This document shows positions 4,582 to 5,164 of a stretch of DNA of 5,164 nucleotides, in pieces; the stretch's first letter is position 1; each line of letters opens with the position of its first letter. Source of the stretch: Pseudomonadota bacterium (GTDB taxonomy: Bacteria; Pseudomonadota; Alphaproteobacteria; Rhodospirillales; Magnetospirillaceae); the NCBI GenBank assembly GCA_023437865.1, contig JAEZFE010000360.1:1-5164 (forward strand), in the 5' to 3' direction. Made by a program: the position numbers and the translations under genes. Below the pieces are notes generated by a model. The model had not been told where the DNA came from and did not search any database. It worked only from the letters and a program-made list of their open reading frames with translations.

Positions 4582-4944
4582 ATGAGGGGCATGAGAATAT
4601 TGATGGCCGTGCTGATCGCCGCCGCCATGCCAGTGCAGGCCGCCGAGCTGGTGCTGTACGAGACCTCGTCCTGCGCCTGGTGCATCCGCTGGCACAAGGA
4701 TATCGGCGGCCGTTATGCCGACACCAAGGCGGCGCGGCTGCTGCCGTTGCGCCGGGTGGACATGTTAAAGCCCACGCCGCCCGATTTGCGCGGCATTGAC
4801 CGGCCTCATGCCACGCCGACCTTCGTCATCGTCGAATGTGGGCGCGAACACGGGCGGATCGTCGGCTATTCGCTGGAGAGCCGGTTCTGGAGCCAACTCG
4901 CCGACGCCGTGAACGAATGGAAGGCGGAACAGCGGGCCTGTTAA
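4582..4944 (+). CDS. Exported SoxS-like thioredoxin-fold protein with CAWC active site
   Basis: A 120-residue protein. A Sec signal peptide covers about residues 1-20 (MRGMRILMAVLIAAAMPVQA, cleavage likely after VQA), so it acts in the periplasm. The mature part is a short thioredoxin fold. ELVLYETSSCAWCIRWHKDIG holds the Cys31-Ala-Trp-Cys34 redox pair, ATPTFVIVE holds the cis-proline (Pro79), and REHGRIVGYSLESRFWSQL follows. The CAWCxRW, PLRRVD, PTFVxVxxGREhGRxxGY and FW landmarks match, from memory, SoxS-type thioredoxins of sulfur-oxidation (sox) clusters; no other sox gene is visible here. Extra cysteines are Cys86 and the final residue Cys120. ATG 4582 is chosen, with GGGGG (4571-4575) upstream; ATG 4591 would still give a signal peptide, and the frame is open upstream to 4498. 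Its stop overlaps that of the convergent amidase gene. Confidence 0.8.
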   Translation: MRGMRILMAVLIAAAMPVQAAELVLYETSSCAWCIRWHKDIGGRYADTKAARLLPLRRVDMLKPTPPDLRGIDRPHATPTFVIVECGREHGRIVGYSLESRFWSQLADAVNEWKAEQRAC

Positions 4945-5164
4945 AGTGCCGCCAACAGCCGGGCCAGACGCCCGCCGGTTTCGTGATCGACGATGCCGTC
5001 CACCCGTTCAGGACGGAAATGGCGCTGGAAGGCGGCAACCGCTGCCGCCGGGGCATCGATGTCATAGCCGTATTGTGCCAGCATCTGCAGCACCTGCTCG
5101 GGCGGCAGATCGGCGCGCTCGGCGCCTTCGAACGGCCACAGGCCGATGCCGTAGCTTTTCAGCC
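4941..5164 (-). CDS. C-terminal part of an N-acetylmuramoyl-L-alanine amidase-like protein (partial)
   Basis: The last 73 residues of a minus-strand gene whose start lies outside the window. The frame reads LKSYGIGLWPFEGAERADL, then LQMLAQYGYDID, AVAAFQRHFRPERVDGIVDHET and RLARLLAAL before TAA (4943-4941). The YGYDI...AFQRHFRPxRVDGxxDxET string is typical of the peptidoglycan-binding-like C-terminus of alphaproteobacterial AmpD/AmiD-type amidases (amidase_2). These cleave the lactyl-amide bond between MurNAc and the stem peptide in cell-wall turnover or recycling. The zinc-binding catalytic domain is not in view, so the call rests on this tail alone. The frame is uninterrupted from the window edge to its stop, which shares TTAA (4941-4944) with the SoxS-like gene. 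Confidence 0.72.
   Translation of the reverse strand, partial: LKSYGIGLWPFEGAERADLPPEQVLQMLAQYGYDIDAPAAAVAAFQRHFRPERVDGIVDHETGGRLARLLAAL

Noticed and set aside
4141..4697. Minus-strand frames opposite the ferritin-like and thioredoxin-like genes
   Set aside because: Low-complexity Arg/Pro/His-rich translations typical of antisense high-GC frames; the plus strand has a ferritin-like pattern and a CAWC thioredoxin.
4826..5065. Minus-strand 79-codon frame near the right edge
   Set aside because: Arg/Ser-rich shadow; the neighbouring minus-strand frame ending at 4941 reads through to the window edge and matches the amidase C-terminus.

Overview
The window is GC-rich, densely packed bacterial DNA with eight genes on both strands and almost no spare intergenic sequence. 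Base composition, the gene families and the look of the proteins suggest an alphaproteobacterium, perhaps a Rhodospirillales/Magnetospirillum-like organism. That placement is an impression from reading, not the result of a search.

Layout. Bases 1-114 hold a strong stem-loop and the leader of a secreted RTX (calcium-binding nonapeptide repeat) protein at 115-1062 (+). It converges, with a 2-nt gap, on a minus-strand pair transcribed leftward: a four-helix-bundle copper-storage protein of the Csp3 type with 18 cysteines (1426-1830), then a small two-helix membrane protein (1065-1388). Divergent from the Csp gene across a 120-nt regulatory gap is a bacterial phytochelatin synthase-like cysteine peptidase (1951-2586, +) with a recognisable Cys40/His154/Asp172 triad. 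Its stop codon abuts the stop codon of a minus-strand class V PLP aminotransferase of the alanine/serine-glyoxylate type (2587-3786). A second divergent gap of 128 nt follows, containing two inverted repeats. It leads to a plus-strand ferritin-like protein with a C-terminal membrane segment and a histidine-rich tail (3915-4523) and an exported SoxS-like thioredoxin with a CAWC active site (4582-4944). The window ends in the 3' part of a minus-strand N-acetylmuramoyl-L-alanine amidase-like gene (4941 to beyond 5164).

How the genes may work together. Four neighbours share a metal/thiol theme: Cu(I) storage by cysteine thiols, glutathione/phytochelatin processing, a ferritin-like diiron-type bundle with a His-rich tail, and a periplasmic dithiol protein. 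Divergent Csp and phytochelatin synthase-like genes are the most suggestive pairing, but a shared function is an inference. The RTX protein, aminotransferase and amidase show no clear link to that theme.

Architecture. All three convergent gene pairs end within a few bases of each other (2-nt gap, 0-nt gap at a TGATCA palindrome, 4-nt overlap at TTAA), so none has room for a conventional terminator between stop codons. No tRNA, rRNA, CRISPR array, insertion sequence or phage gene was seen.
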